Below, in pieces: positions 1 to 7,515 of a DNA stretch of 36,515 nucleotides. The position numbers and the translations under genes were made by a program. Each line of letters opens with the position of its first letter. The stretch's first letter is position 1. Source of the DNA: a bacterium (lineage in GTDB: Bacteria; Spirochaetota; Spirochaetia; Treponematales; Rectinemataceae); the NCBI GenBank assembly GCA_021779995.1, contig JAJXZP010000119.1, positions 1 through 36,515 on the forward strand, written 5' to 3'. The notes under the pieces were generated by a model that saw nothing but the letters and a program-made list of their open reading frames with translations, did no database searches and was not told where the DNA came from.

Positions 1-473
1 GTGGCGTGGCTTAGGTCGAGGATGAAACGGGAGCGTGCGGTGATGGAGAGGGTGATCTCGTTCGGGAAGAACTGGGAGACGTCGAAGCTGACGAAACCGT
101 CGGCGCAGGTGTCTTCGCGGGCCTGGGCGAGGGGGCGGAGTTCGGCGTGGAGAGCGGCGGCCTGGCGGGAGAGCCGGTCGAAGCGGTTGAGGACGGAGCC
201 GCAGGAGAGGTGCATGCCACGGCCGAGAGCGCGGACGGACTCGGCATGGGCGTGCCGGGTGAGGAAATCGCGGTAGTCCACGACCTTCTTGGCGTAGTAG
301 TCTATGGAAAAGGTCTGGGTGGAGAAGGTTTTTCCGCAGGAGCGGCACAAGAACCGACGGACGGGGCCGAAGGCCTTGGTCTGATGAGTGCCGTTGCGGA
401 AATACCAGTCGGGCCTCTGCGGCTCCAGGTGATGTTCGCATAAAGGATTAGGGCAGAAGGGGACAGTGACCAT
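1..473 (-). CDS. Putative insertion-element transposase, N-terminal part (cut by window edge)
   Basis: An open minus-strand frame starts at ATG 473-471 and runs off the left edge without a stop (157 codons visible). A perfect AGGAGG lies four bases before the start. The protein opens with a zinc-ribbon-like pattern, Cys7-x4-Cys12 and Cys43-x2-Cys46 (CRSCGKTF), the arrangement found in InsA/IS1-type N-terminal domains. A helix-turn-helix-like stretch follows at about residues 78-103. A later DGFVSFD stretch (about 126-131) could hold the first acidic residue of a DDE catalytic domain, but that is inference. It reads in the same direction as the methyltransferase gene upstream and its start region is folded into a hairpin (478-506), as in several insertion sequences. 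It could instead be a zinc-ribbon/HTH regulator; the missing C-terminus prevents a family assignment. Confidence 0.6.
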   Translation of the reverse strand, partial: MVTVPFCPNPLCEHHLEPQRPDWYFRNGTHQTKAFGPVRRFLCRSCGKTFSTQTFSIDYYAKKVVDYRDFLTRHAHAESVRALGRGMHLSCGSVLNRFDRLSRQAAALHAELRPLAQAREDTCADGFVSFDVSQFFPNEITLSITARSRFILDLSHA

Positions 474-477
474 GGGA

Positions 478-506
478 CCTCCTTGAGCCGGAAGGACTCA
501 AGGAGG
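478..506 (-). promoter_or_regulatory. Hairpin masking the ribosome binding site of the element gene
   Basis: CCTCCTTGAG (478-487) and CTCAAGGAGG (497-506) form a perfect 10-bp inverted repeat with a 9-base loop. On the minus-strand transcript the 3' arm is the Shine-Dalgarno sequence itself (AGGAGG), four bases before the ATG at 473. A transcript entering from the methyltransferase gene upstream would fold and hide the ribosome binding site. IS10 and IS50 use this kind of structure to block translation from outside promoters. No T-run follows the hairpin on the minus strand, so it is not a typical terminator. Confidence 0.7.
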
Positions 507-562
507 ATTACGCTCTGTTCATCCTGGGTTGATTGAGATATCCATAATTTTCGTAACACTAT

Positions 563-1495
563 TCAGGGCGAGCCGAGACCCCGGTCGCCTTCGACCTTGA
601 TCCAGGTGAGTTCGTGGCGGTTGTGCCAGAGATGGAGCACGCGGGAACCGGGGATGGCTTCGAACAGATCGGTGCTGGCCCTGTCGAAGCCCGCTCCTTG
701 CATCTTGATGGTGCAGACGAAGTTGCGCGCCAAGCCCGATTCGAGCCATTTCTCGACCCACGCATAGAGGGCGGGGGGGTAGCAGATCACGTCTGAGAAG
801 AGCCAGTCCACGGGGCCGACGTCTTCCGGTTTGAGGGTGAAGGCGTCGTGTCGCATCGCGCTGACCCCCGGCATGGCGGCTATGCGGGGCTCGAGCGCCG
901 CGCGGTCGACAGCGAGGACCTCGGCGCCGAGCTCGGCGAGCGCCCAGGTCCAGCCGCCGGGCGAAGCCCCCGCGTCGAGACAGCGCTCGCCGGGAGCCGG
1001 GCGGGTGCCGGCGAGCGCCAGGGCTTCCCAGAGCTTGCGGTAGGCTCTGCTCGGCGGCCCCTCCCGGTCCTCCTCGAAATCGAATTGCCCGTTCGGGAAA
1101 GGGCTCGAGCAGCGAGCCGAGCCCAGGAGGCGGTGCTCGTCGAGGAGGGTGAAGGCTCCCATGGGGACATCGGGCACCTCGAAGGGAAAACGCTTGGGCT
1201 TGGATGGCAGAGAGGGCAGCCGCTCGGCGACCAGCGCCGTCCGGCGGTGAAGGCGGGTGGGGCAGGGCGCCCAGTTGCGCTGGATGTCCTTCAAGAGTCG
1301 CGCCGCCTCGCCCACGGATTCGAAGTCGAGGAGGAAGGGTTCGAGCCAGGTATTGCGGACCCAGCGCGCCCTGCGCCGGGGCCCCAGGACGGTGACCAGC
1401 TCGCCGTCGAGACGGTCCCGTTCGCCGAGCTCTTCGAGGAGCTGGGGCAGCCAGCCCCTGGCCGCGTGGTAGACGGTGCCTTCGAGTTTTCGCAT
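563..1495 (-). CDS. rlmM: RlmM-like 23S rRNA 2'-O-ribose methyltransferase (FtsJ/RrmJ fold)
   Basis: A 310-residue SAM-dependent methyltransferase. The C-terminal half has the FtsJ fold: SAM-binding loop LDAGASPGGWTWAL (about 173-186), then SDVICYPP, TIKMQG and HNRHELTWI. The expected K-D-K-E catalytic tetrad is visible as Lys154 (SRAYRKLWEAL), Asp235, Lys264 and Glu295. The N-terminal half matches the position of the RNA-binding part of RlmM, which methylates the ribose of C2498 in E. coli 23S rRNA; E. coli RlmM is longer (about 366 residues). The gene begins 19 bases after the TPR gene, and a short frame ending TGATG overlaps its start, so translation may be coupled; no clear Shine-Dalgarno is seen. 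The RrmJ-like fold is certain; the exact target nucleotide is inferred. Confidence 0.8.
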   Translation of the reverse strand: MRKLEGTVYHAARGWLPQLLEELGERDRLDGELVTVLGPRRRARWVRNTWLEPFLLDFESVGEAARLLKDIQRNWAPCPTRLHRRTALVAERLPSLPSKPKRFPFEVPDVPMGAFTLLDEHRLLGSARCSSPFPNGQFDFEEDREGPPSRAYRKLWEALALAGTRPAPGERCLDAGASPGGWTWALAELGAEVLAVDRAALEPRIAAMPGVSAMRHDAFTLKPEDVGPVDWLFSDVICYPPALYAWVEKWLESGLARNFVCTIKMQGAGFDRASTDLFEAIPGSRVLHLWHNRHELTWIKVEGDRGLGSP

Positions 1496-1514
1496 CAGCT
1501 TCGCATCATTCGCA

Positions 1515-4394
1515 TCAGATCAGCTTGTATCGCCGCGCCTCGGCGAGGATTTCGCGGTTCCAGCGGTTTTTTTCCATAAAGGAATCCTTCTGCGACGCGT
1601 CGCTGATCCGCGCCGACCGCATCTGAAGGGCCTTGAACGCCTTGCTGAAGACCGTGGCCGCGTCCATGGATCCCGATCCGAGCTCCCTGAGTATCCGATA
1701 GCGATAGAAGAGGTAGAGGTGGATCGCGGGATGAGTGGCCGCGAGGCGCTCTTCCCTGGCCTGGAGGGCGAGCCGTTCGGAGCGCTCCCTCGCCTCGGCC
1801 GGAGAGGCCCGGGCGGAGCAGTAGTCGCGCAAGGCGGCGATCTGATCCTCGACGTAGCTTCGCCCGGCGGCGAAGCCCACGGCGCGGCCCTCGATCGACG
1901 CGAAGCCCGAGCTCCAGTCGAAGGCGTCCGCGCTGGCGAAACCGGGCTTCGGGACCGCGTCGAGGGCGCGTTCGAGCAGGGCCGCGGCCTCGCGCGGCCT
2001 GCCCCCCCACAGTTCCAGCTCGGCCAGGAACCAGAGCGCCTCGTGGTCCTCGCCGCGGCGCGCAAGGATCGATCGGGCGCGCCCGAGGTCGTCCAGGCAG
2101 GCCGCCGCCCGGCCTATCCATATCTCCGCCCGGAGCGCCGCGTCGGCCGCGCCGTAGACCCTGGCCTGGGAGCGGACGCGCCCGAAGGCCTTTTCGGCTG
2201 CGGCGTAGTCGCCGAGCTCGAAGGCGATCCTGCCCTCCATGAAGGCGCCCGCCATCTCCCAGTCGGAACGGAACGCGGCCGCGGCCTGCGAGGCGAAGAT
2301 CTTCGTGCGCGCGCCGGCCCTGCCCATGTCGCCGAGGACGAGATAGGCGGCGGCCTCGGCCTGGGCCGCGAGGATGCTGCACAGGGGATTCCCCACGCCC
2401 TGGGCTATCTCGAAGGCGTTGGCGAGGTAATCGGCGCCCTCCTGGACCTGCCCCTGCGCGAGGGCGCACAAGCCCAGGAGCCGGTGCGCGCGGGACTCGG
2501 ACTGCTGGGCGCCGAGCGTGTGGAGATCGATGAGGGCGCTCTTCACCCTCTGCGCCGCCTTCGCGGGGGAGCGGTTCGCGTATTCGACGGCCGCTCGCGC
2601 CAGCGAGGCGATGTCCGACGCGAGGCGGCCGCCGGAGGAGGCGCCCAGATCGAGTTCGCTCAACGCGCGCTCGCAGGCCGGGCCGTCTGCCGCGGCGTAT
2701 CCGTCGAGGAAGGCCGGGTAGGCCGCGAGCGGGGAATCGAAACGTTCGGCGGCGAGTTCGGAGGGGCCGTAGAGCGCGTCGGAGGCCGCGCAGTCGAGGA
2801 AGAATCCGGGATCTGGAGGCGTTTCTAATCCTGCGTCGAGGTCGGCTATCCTGCGATAGAGGGCCATCGAGGGGATGATCCTGCGTCCGGCGTGGAGGGT
2901 CCGGAGGCGCGCGGCGAAGGCGGTCCTGATTCTCCTTCCTCCATCGTCCAGCACCAGTTCCGCCGAGCCGGAAGGGACTTCGGAGGCTATCCTCGGCCGT
3001 CCCGCGCCCGCGACGAAGCCCAGCTGGTCGAGATGCGCGTACACGATGGCGCGTATGCCGGCCACGTAGCCCTGCGAGTCGAGGAAGGCGTCCAGGTCCT
3101 CGTCCCGCAGGACTTCCTCGCCGAGGCGCAAGGCGAGGAGAATCTCGGCGTACTCGCGCGGGAAGGTGGCCAGGGCGGCGCGGGCGAGCTCCGCGAGCGG
3201 AACCTGTCCGAGGGGGGCCCTGGTCTTCCCTTGCCCGCCCCGGGGCGCGGCCGCGACGCGGGCCGCCGCTCTGGCGCGGAAACCGTCGGGGAGGACGGCC
3301 GGCATTTCGAGGCGGTGCGAGACGCCGAGCGGCCATGCGGAAGGAAGCCTCGAGCCCGTCGCGATCACGCCGATGCCTTCCTCGGCGAGACTTTTCTCCA
3401 GAAGGAGGGCCGACAAGGACAGGGATTCGGGAGAGAAACGTTCGATGCCTTCTAAGAGGACGAAGGCGGGCAGGGAAGAGGCGCGGCGCTCGCGGGCGTA
3501 GAGGCGCAGGGCCGCCGCCGCGCATACGCGCAGCCGCACGTCGAGCGCGGAGGAGAAGCGCTGTCGGTAGGGCGATCGGGAAAGGAGGTCGAGCATGGGC
3601 CCCAGCTCCTCGTACAGCGAGCGGTCGGCTCCGGACAGGAAGAGGGCCGGATCGACCGCGTCCCGCCGGGGAGCGAGCAGGGTGGAGAGTCCCCTCACGA
3701 TCGGGCCGTAGGGCGAGGCCGAGACCACCGAGGAGCGGAAGGCCAGGAACTCCCGGGCGCGCGGGCCGTAGAGATACTCGAGGCCCGCCGAAAGCTGTTC
3801 CACGGGTGCGCGTTCCGGACCGAGGATGGCGAGAGAGGGGGCGGAGGAAATGCCTATGCCGAAGGCTCCGAGCCCGTCGATGACCCGTTCGAGGAAGGCG
3901 CCGGAAGGCCCCGGGGAAAGCGACCCGTCCTCGAGGGCGGGTCGGGCATGGCGGGCTTGGAGGATCGGAACGCAGGTTTCGGCGGGACCTTCCTCGCCGC
4001 CGGGGGCGGCGAGGAAATAGCCTTCGAGGACCCCTATGGCGCCCGGGCCGAGGAAGAGGCCGTCGCGTCTCAAGCCGAGCCAGAGCCGCTGGAAATGCCG
4101 CTGGTTCTCCTCCTCGTCGGCCAGACAGGCATCGAGGATGAGGCACCAGCCGTGGAGGCGCGGGCTAAAGGCCTTGATCGACTCGGCGAGCAGGCGCACC
4201 GCCTCGGCCGCCCTGAGCCCGCAGGGACTCAGGGTATCGTCGAAGGAGAGAAAGGCGGGTTCATCCGACATGCGGACGTCGGCGGCCGAGGCTCGGCCGG
4301 CGGCCTCGATATCGGCGGCTATCCGGGCCGCCAGCCGCGGCTCGGTCTTCCCGATCTGGCTGAAGAACGGTATTTTTACCAGTAGTCCTATCAT
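1515..4394 (-). CDS. Large TPR protein with degenerate STAND/AAA-like N-terminal half
   Basis: 959 residues from ATG 4394, which has GGAG about 11 bases upstream; an in-frame GTG at 4424 would add 10 residues but has no ribosome binding site. The C-terminal part (about 580-880) is helical and rich in the small/large residue pattern of tetratricopeptide repeats (for example LGDYAAAEKAFGRV and LARGREDHEAL-like segments). The N-terminal half contains stretches resembling STAND or AAA-16 ATPases: SPYGPIVRGLSTLL (about 240) and a Walker-B-like FVLLEGIERFS (about 325), followed by a sensor-like VIATGSRL. I see no Walker A GxxxxGK(S/T), so ATP binding is doubtful. Such proteins usually act as scaffolds or signal receivers. 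It is the first gene of a pair with the RlmM-like methyltransferase. Function unknown. Confidence 0.75.
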   Translation of the reverse strand: MIGLLVKIPFFSQIGKTEPRLAARIAADIEAAGRASAADVRMSDEPAFLSFDDTLSPCGLRAAEAVRLLAESIKAFSPRLHGWCLILDACLADEEENQRHFQRLWLGLRRDGLFLGPGAIGVLEGYFLAAPGGEEGPAETCVPILQARHARPALEDGSLSPGPSGAFLERVIDGLGAFGIGISSAPSLAILGPERAPVEQLSAGLEYLYGPRAREFLAFRSSVVSASPYGPIVRGLSTLLAPRRDAVDPALFLSGADRSLYEELGPMLDLLSRSPYRQRFSSALDVRLRVCAAAALRLYARERRASSLPAFVLLEGIERFSPESLSLSALLLEKSLAEEGIGVIATGSRLPSAWPLGVSHRLEMPAVLPDGFRARAAARVAAAPRGGQGKTRAPLGQVPLAELARAALATFPREYAEILLALRLGEEVLRDEDLDAFLDSQGYVAGIRAIVYAHLDQLGFVAGAGRPRIASEVPSGSAELVLDDGGRRIRTAFAARLRTLHAGRRIIPSMALYRRIADLDAGLETPPDPGFFLDCAASDALYGPSELAAERFDSPLAAYPAFLDGYAAADGPACERALSELDLGASSGGRLASDIASLARAAVEYANRSPAKAAQRVKSALIDLHTLGAQQSESRAHRLLGLCALAQGQVQEGADYLANAFEIAQGVGNPLCSILAAQAEAAAYLVLGDMGRAGARTKIFASQAAAAFRSDWEMAGAFMEGRIAFELGDYAAAEKAFGRVRSQARVYGAADAALRAEIWIGRAAACLDDLGRARSILARRGEDHEALWFLAELELWGGRPREAAALLERALDAVPKPGFASADAFDWSSGFASIEGRAVGFAAGRSYVEDQIAALRDYCSARASPAEARERSERLALQAREERLAATHPAIHLYLFYRYRILRELGSGSMDAATVFSKAFKALQMRSARISDASQKDSFMEKNRWNREILAEARRYKLI

Positions 4395-4435
4395 CGCCCG
4401 TCGAGCTCCCAGGCGGCCGCGCACCGCCGCAGGGC

Positions 4436-4463
4436 ATTGTAGCGTATCGGGGCGGGCTTTCGA
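4436..4463 (-). promoter_or_regulatory. Candidate sigma-70 promoter for the TPR-rlmM pair
   Basis: On the minus strand TCGAAA (4463-4458, 4 of 6 consensus bases) and TACAAT (4441-4436, 5 of 6) are separated by 16 bases. Transcription would begin near 4429, about 35 bases before the ATG at 4394. Read by eye only. Confidence 0.4.
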
Positions 4464-4529
4464 TACGGCCCGGCGCGTTTCTCTCGCCTCGAAGGCTCCG
4501 GAGCGGTTTTCTCGGTCGAATGTCCAAAC

Positions 4530-4558
4530 TTGACTCGCCCATGGGCCGATGCTAGACT
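4530..4558 (+). promoter_or_regulatory. Candidate sigma-70 promoter of the partner-switching operon, with internal palindrome
   Basis: TTGACT (4530-4535) and TAGACT (4553-4558) are separated by exactly 17 bases. The spacer holds the perfect palindrome GCCCATGGGC (4537-4546), a plausible operator. The leader to the GTG start at 4629 would be about 65 bases. Confidence 0.5.
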
Positions 4559-4628
4559 GCTTGCTCAGGTGACCGGCGCGTAGACGACGAAAGCGCTTCC
4601 ACCAAACGACGCACGAGGATTGATCAGA

Positions 4629-6566
4629 GTGTTGGATAGCTTCGTCAAGGCAGCAAGCGGCCCTCTTCTCGTCAAGCTCGCCCTAGCGGCCGTGCTCTTC
4701 GCCGCCTTCCTCTTCCTGCGAAGGCGTGACACCGAAGGGGTGATGACCGGTTTCGCCTTCCTCGCCGGCATCCTGGCCCTCCGCGACCTGGGCTTCGCCT
4801 TCTTCCCCTCGCCGTCCTTCTACCGCGCCACGGACCTGATCATCTTCGGACTCGTCCTCTACCTCGTCACCAAGCCTTTCAGGCCCGGTTGGGCGCTCTG
4901 GGGCGCCCTGTCTATCGAAGCCCTGACGCTGATAGCGCTCTTCCTCGACACGGCCCTGGGCCTTTTCCCCGACCTGCCGCGCTGGGTTTTCTCGCTCGCG
5001 GCCTTCGCGCCGGTAGCCGCCAACGCGACCGTCACGGCCCTCAAGGCTCACGAATCCGAGAGCCCTCTGGCGGAGCTGGGGGCCAAGACCTGGCTGCTTC
5101 TCCTCGCGGGCTCTCTCATCTACCTGGGAGCCTCGATTCTGCTCGGGCCGAGCAGCGGCCTTTTCCAGTCGCTCGTCGTGCCCCTATTCTACGCGCTGCT
5201 CTTCTCGCTCGGCTTTTTTTACGTCGATATCATCCAGAGCCAGCTCATCGGGGCCGTGGACTACTACGAAGAGTCGGTCGATTCCCTGTACGAGATGCTG
5301 CTGGCGACGGGCTCCGCCATGAAGGCCGAGTTCTCCCTGCAGGAAGTCCTCGACAACATGCTGCTCGCGACCGTGAAGAGGACGGGCGCGGACTCAGGGC
5401 TGCTGCTCCTCGCCGACGAGTTCGACGACGCGGTGTCGGTCCGTTCCATGCTGGGCTTCTGCGCTTCGCCCGTCAAGCTGCCCGAAAACCTGCCGCGCAG
5501 CGAGGACCGCGTCGCCGCCTTCGTGCGCCACGCGCGCTTCGCCCTCGGCGAGGGCATCCTGGGCGAAGTCGCGCAGTCAGGCCGGCACTTTTTCGCCGCC
5601 GCGGGCGACGATCCCCGGCTCCCCGACAACGGCGACGAGGACTGGCTGGGGCCCGGAGGCGTCATCGCCGCTCCCCTCATCGTCCGCGACAGGATCATCG
5701 GCGTCATCTGCGCGTCGAAGGCGCCGGGGGGCGTTTTCTCGGAGCGGGATTTCGACCGTTGCAAGCTGCTCGCCAATTTCGGCTCGATAGCGGTGGCCAG
5801 TTCCTTCACCTTCCTGGAGGCGGCCGAGCGCTCGGATATCGAGCGGGAGGCGGCGATAGCCGAGAACGTGCAGAGCACCATGCTGCCGAAGAAGCTCCCG
5901 GCGCTCCGCGGGCTCAGCTTCGGCGCCTTCTCGACGCCCGCGCGGGGAGTCTGCTCCGACTACTACGACGTGATCCAGACCAGGGCCGACAAGGCTATCC
6001 TGGTCGTCGGCGACGTGGCGGGCAAGGGCGTGGCCGCGAGCCTCGTCATGGTCATGCTCCGCTCGATCCTCCGCCTCATCACCAACACGACGAAGGACGC
6101 CGCGACGCTGCTGCAGTGGCTCAACCGCGGCGTGTCGGGCATGGTGGACATGGACCACTACGCGACGGTCGCCCTCGTGGACGCCGACGCCTCCACGGGC
6201 TCGCTCGAGCTGGCCAACGCCGGGCATCAGCCGGTGCTGATCTACCGCGCGCATGCCGATGCGATCGAGACCGTGGAGATGAAGAGCGTGCCGATCGGCG
6301 TCGAGAGGACCACCGCCTACTCGGCGCGGCGGCTGGCTCTCGGCGCGGGCGATGTCCTCGTCATGTACACCGACGGGATCGTCGAGGCCATGAACGCCCA
6401 GGGCAAGCAATACGGCCGCAAGAATCTCGGAAACGTGGTGCAGCGAAACCACTCGCTTCCGGCGAAGGATATAGCCGAGCGCGTACGGGCCGAACTCCAG
6501 GAGTTCACCGGCCAGGCGCGCCAGCACGATGACCAGACAGTGCTCGTCATGAAGGCGAAGAACTGA
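4629..6566 (+). CDS. Membrane-bound RsbU/SpoIIE-type serine phosphatase with GAF domain
   Basis: About 645 residues. The N-terminus has roughly seven hydrophobic segments (residues about 15-200), then a short helical linker, a GAF domain (about 220-400) and a PP2C/SpoIIE phosphatase domain (about 420-645). Metal-binding motifs of the phosphatase are visible: CSDYYDV, GDVAGKGVAAS, YTDGIVEA and HDDQTVLVM. The usual GGDYYD is CSDYYD here. GTG 4629 is chosen because GAGG (4615-4618) lies 10 bases upstream; TTG 4620 is too close to that site. The STAS and HATPase genes follow directly, so its substrate is probably the phosphorylated STAS protein. The membrane part and GAF domain suggest it senses an extracellular or small-molecule signal; which one is unknown. 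Confidence 0.88.
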   Translation: MLDSFVKAASGPLLVKLALAAVLFAAFLFLRRRDTEGVMTGFAFLAGILALRDLGFAFFPSPSFYRATDLIIFGLVLYLVTKPFRPGWALWGALSIEALTLIALFLDTALGLFPDLPRWVFSLAAFAPVAANATVTALKAHESESPLAELGAKTWLLLLAGSLIYLGASILLGPSSGLFQSLVVPLFYALLFSLGFFYVDIIQSQLIGAVDYYEESVDSLYEMLLATGSAMKAEFSLQEVLDNMLLATVKRTGADSGLLLLADEFDDAVSVRSMLGFCASPVKLPENLPRSEDRVAAFVRHARFALGEGILGEVAQSGRHFFAAAGDDPRLPDNGDEDWLGPGGVIAAPLIVRDRIIGVICASKAPGGVFSERDFDRCKLLANFGSIAVASSFTFLEAAERSDIEREAAIAENVQSTMLPKKLPALRGLSFGAFSTPARGVCSDYYDVIQTRADKAILVVGDVAGKGVAASLVMVMLRSILRLITNTTKDAATLLQWLNRGVSGMVDMDHYATVALVDADASTGSLELANAGHQPVLIYRAHADAIETVEMKSVPIGVERTTAYSARRLALGAGDVLVMYTDGIVEAMNAQGKQYGRKNLGNVVQRNHSLPAKDIAERVRAELQEFTGQARQHDDQTVLVMKAKN

Positions 6567-6581
6567 GGGGGGCTGAGCAGT

Positions 6582-6920
6582 ATGGAACTGAAGATACGCA
6601 AGAACGGAGAGAACTACATCATCGACGTCAACGGGGAGATGGACCTGTACAACTCCTACAAGCTCAAGGAACTCGTGATGAAGATGCTCGAGAAGAAGGT
6701 CGAGCGCTTCATCATCAACCTGGAGAACGTCGATTACATCGACTCGAGCGGCATCGGCGCACTCATCTACATCTGCTCGACCATCAAGAAGATGAGCCTC
6801 AAGCTCGTGATCACGAACATCCATGGCTCGGTCAAGAAGGTCATCGAGCTCACGAAGTTGATGGGCTATTTCCCGATCGCCCAGACCATCGACGAGGCTC
6901 TCAAGAAGATGGAGGCCTAG
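6582..6920 (+). CDS. STAS-domain anti-sigma factor antagonist (RsbV/SpoIIAA type)
   Basis: 112 residues, a single STAS domain. The segment INLENVDYIDSSGIGALIYI (residues 45-64) contains the phosphorylation loop, with the conserved Ser in DSSG at 55. In partner switching the unphosphorylated form binds the HATPase kinase and frees its client; the kinase phosphorylates the Ser and the upstream PP2C phosphatase removes the phosphate. A G-rich Shine-Dalgarno (near 6564-6570) precedes the ATG. It sits 15 bases after the phosphatase gene and abuts the kinase gene, so the three form one operon. Confidence 0.93.
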   Translation: MELKIRKNGENYIIDVNGEMDLYNSYKLKELVMKMLEKKVERFIINLENVDYIDSSGIGALIYICSTIKKMSLKLVITNIHGSVKKVIELTKLMGYFPIAQTIDEALKKMEA

Positions 6921-7475
6921 ATGAGCGAGCACCCCGTCAAGGAAATCAAGGTCGACGAGAACTCGCCCCTGTTCGACAAGACCGAGATGCTGCACAAGGA
7001 ATTCCCCTCGGATTTCCGCCAGATCCGCTACTTCACGCTGCTCATCGCGCAGACCGCCCCTCCGGACATCAAGGAGATCAACCTGCTCGAGCAGCAGATC
7101 AGCGAGATCATCAAGAACGCGGTCAAGCACGGAAACAAGTGCGACGCCGAGAAGAAGGTCCGCGTCTGGTACTCGTTCAGTCCCGAGCACGCCCACATCA
7201 TCGTCGAGGACGAGGGCCCGGGCTTCAAGGACCTCGAGAAGTGGAACCTCTTCAACCACAAGCGCCAGAATCTCCTGGAGTCGCAGGACTTCGAGTCGCT
7301 GGCCGACTATGTCTCCTTCCGCGGCACCCAGGCCGACGAGAATGACGGAGGCAACGCCTTGTTCGCCGCGCTCGAATACTGGAACGGGGGCTTCGTCTTC
7401 AACCAGCGGCGCAATTGCGTGGCCATGCTCAAGCGCTTCCCCAAGAGGCGCCACGGCGTCGCGGTGGAGAGCTAG
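6921..7475 (+). CDS. HATPase-domain anti-sigma factor kinase (RsbW/SpoIIAB type)
   Basis: 184 residues with a GHKL ATPase fold: N-box ISEIIKNAVKHGN (Glu62, Asn66), G1 box DEGPGF (97-102) and a later GG pair (NDGGNALFAALEYW, 142-154). It should phosphorylate the adjacent STAS protein on serine and bind or release a client, classically a sigma factor. The segment between G1 and G2 (about 103-140) is longer than in RsbW and charged, and the protein exceeds the usual 140-160 residues. No sigma factor gene is nearby, so the client is encoded elsewhere or is not a sigma factor. GGAGG (6911-6915) inside the end of the STAS gene serves as its ribosome binding site. Confidence 0.9.
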   Translation: MSEHPVKEIKVDENSPLFDKTEMLHKEFPSDFRQIRYFTLLIAQTAPPDIKEINLLEQQISEIIKNAVKHGNKCDAEKKVRVWYSFSPEHAHIIVEDEGPGFKDLEKWNLFNHKRQNLLESQDFESLADYVSFRGTQADENDGGNALFAALEYWNGGFVFNQRRNCVAMLKRFPKRRHGVAVES

Positions 7476-7496
7476 CCGGCGCGCCTCACAGGGAGA

Positions 7497-7515
7497 CTCG
7501 GCTTTTCAGGCCGAG
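7497..7515. terminator. Weak hairpin between convergent genes
   Basis: CTCGGC (7497-7502) and GCCGAG (7510-7515) form a 6-bp stem with a 7-base loop containing TTTT. It lies 22 bases after the kinase gene and overlaps the stop of the transporter gene on the other strand. T-runs are short, so termination is uncertain. Confidence 0.3.

Noticed and set aside
1495-4146. Open minus-strand frame of about 880 codons overlapping the TPR gene
   Set aside because: The product is an Arg/Pro/Gly-rich sequence with no domain, as expected from an alternative frame of GC-rich DNA. The overlapping frame gives a sensible helical protein.
5577-7454. Open minus-strand frame of about 625 codons opposite the partner-switching operon
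   Set aside because: Covers three well-supported genes on the plus strand and has antisense-type composition.
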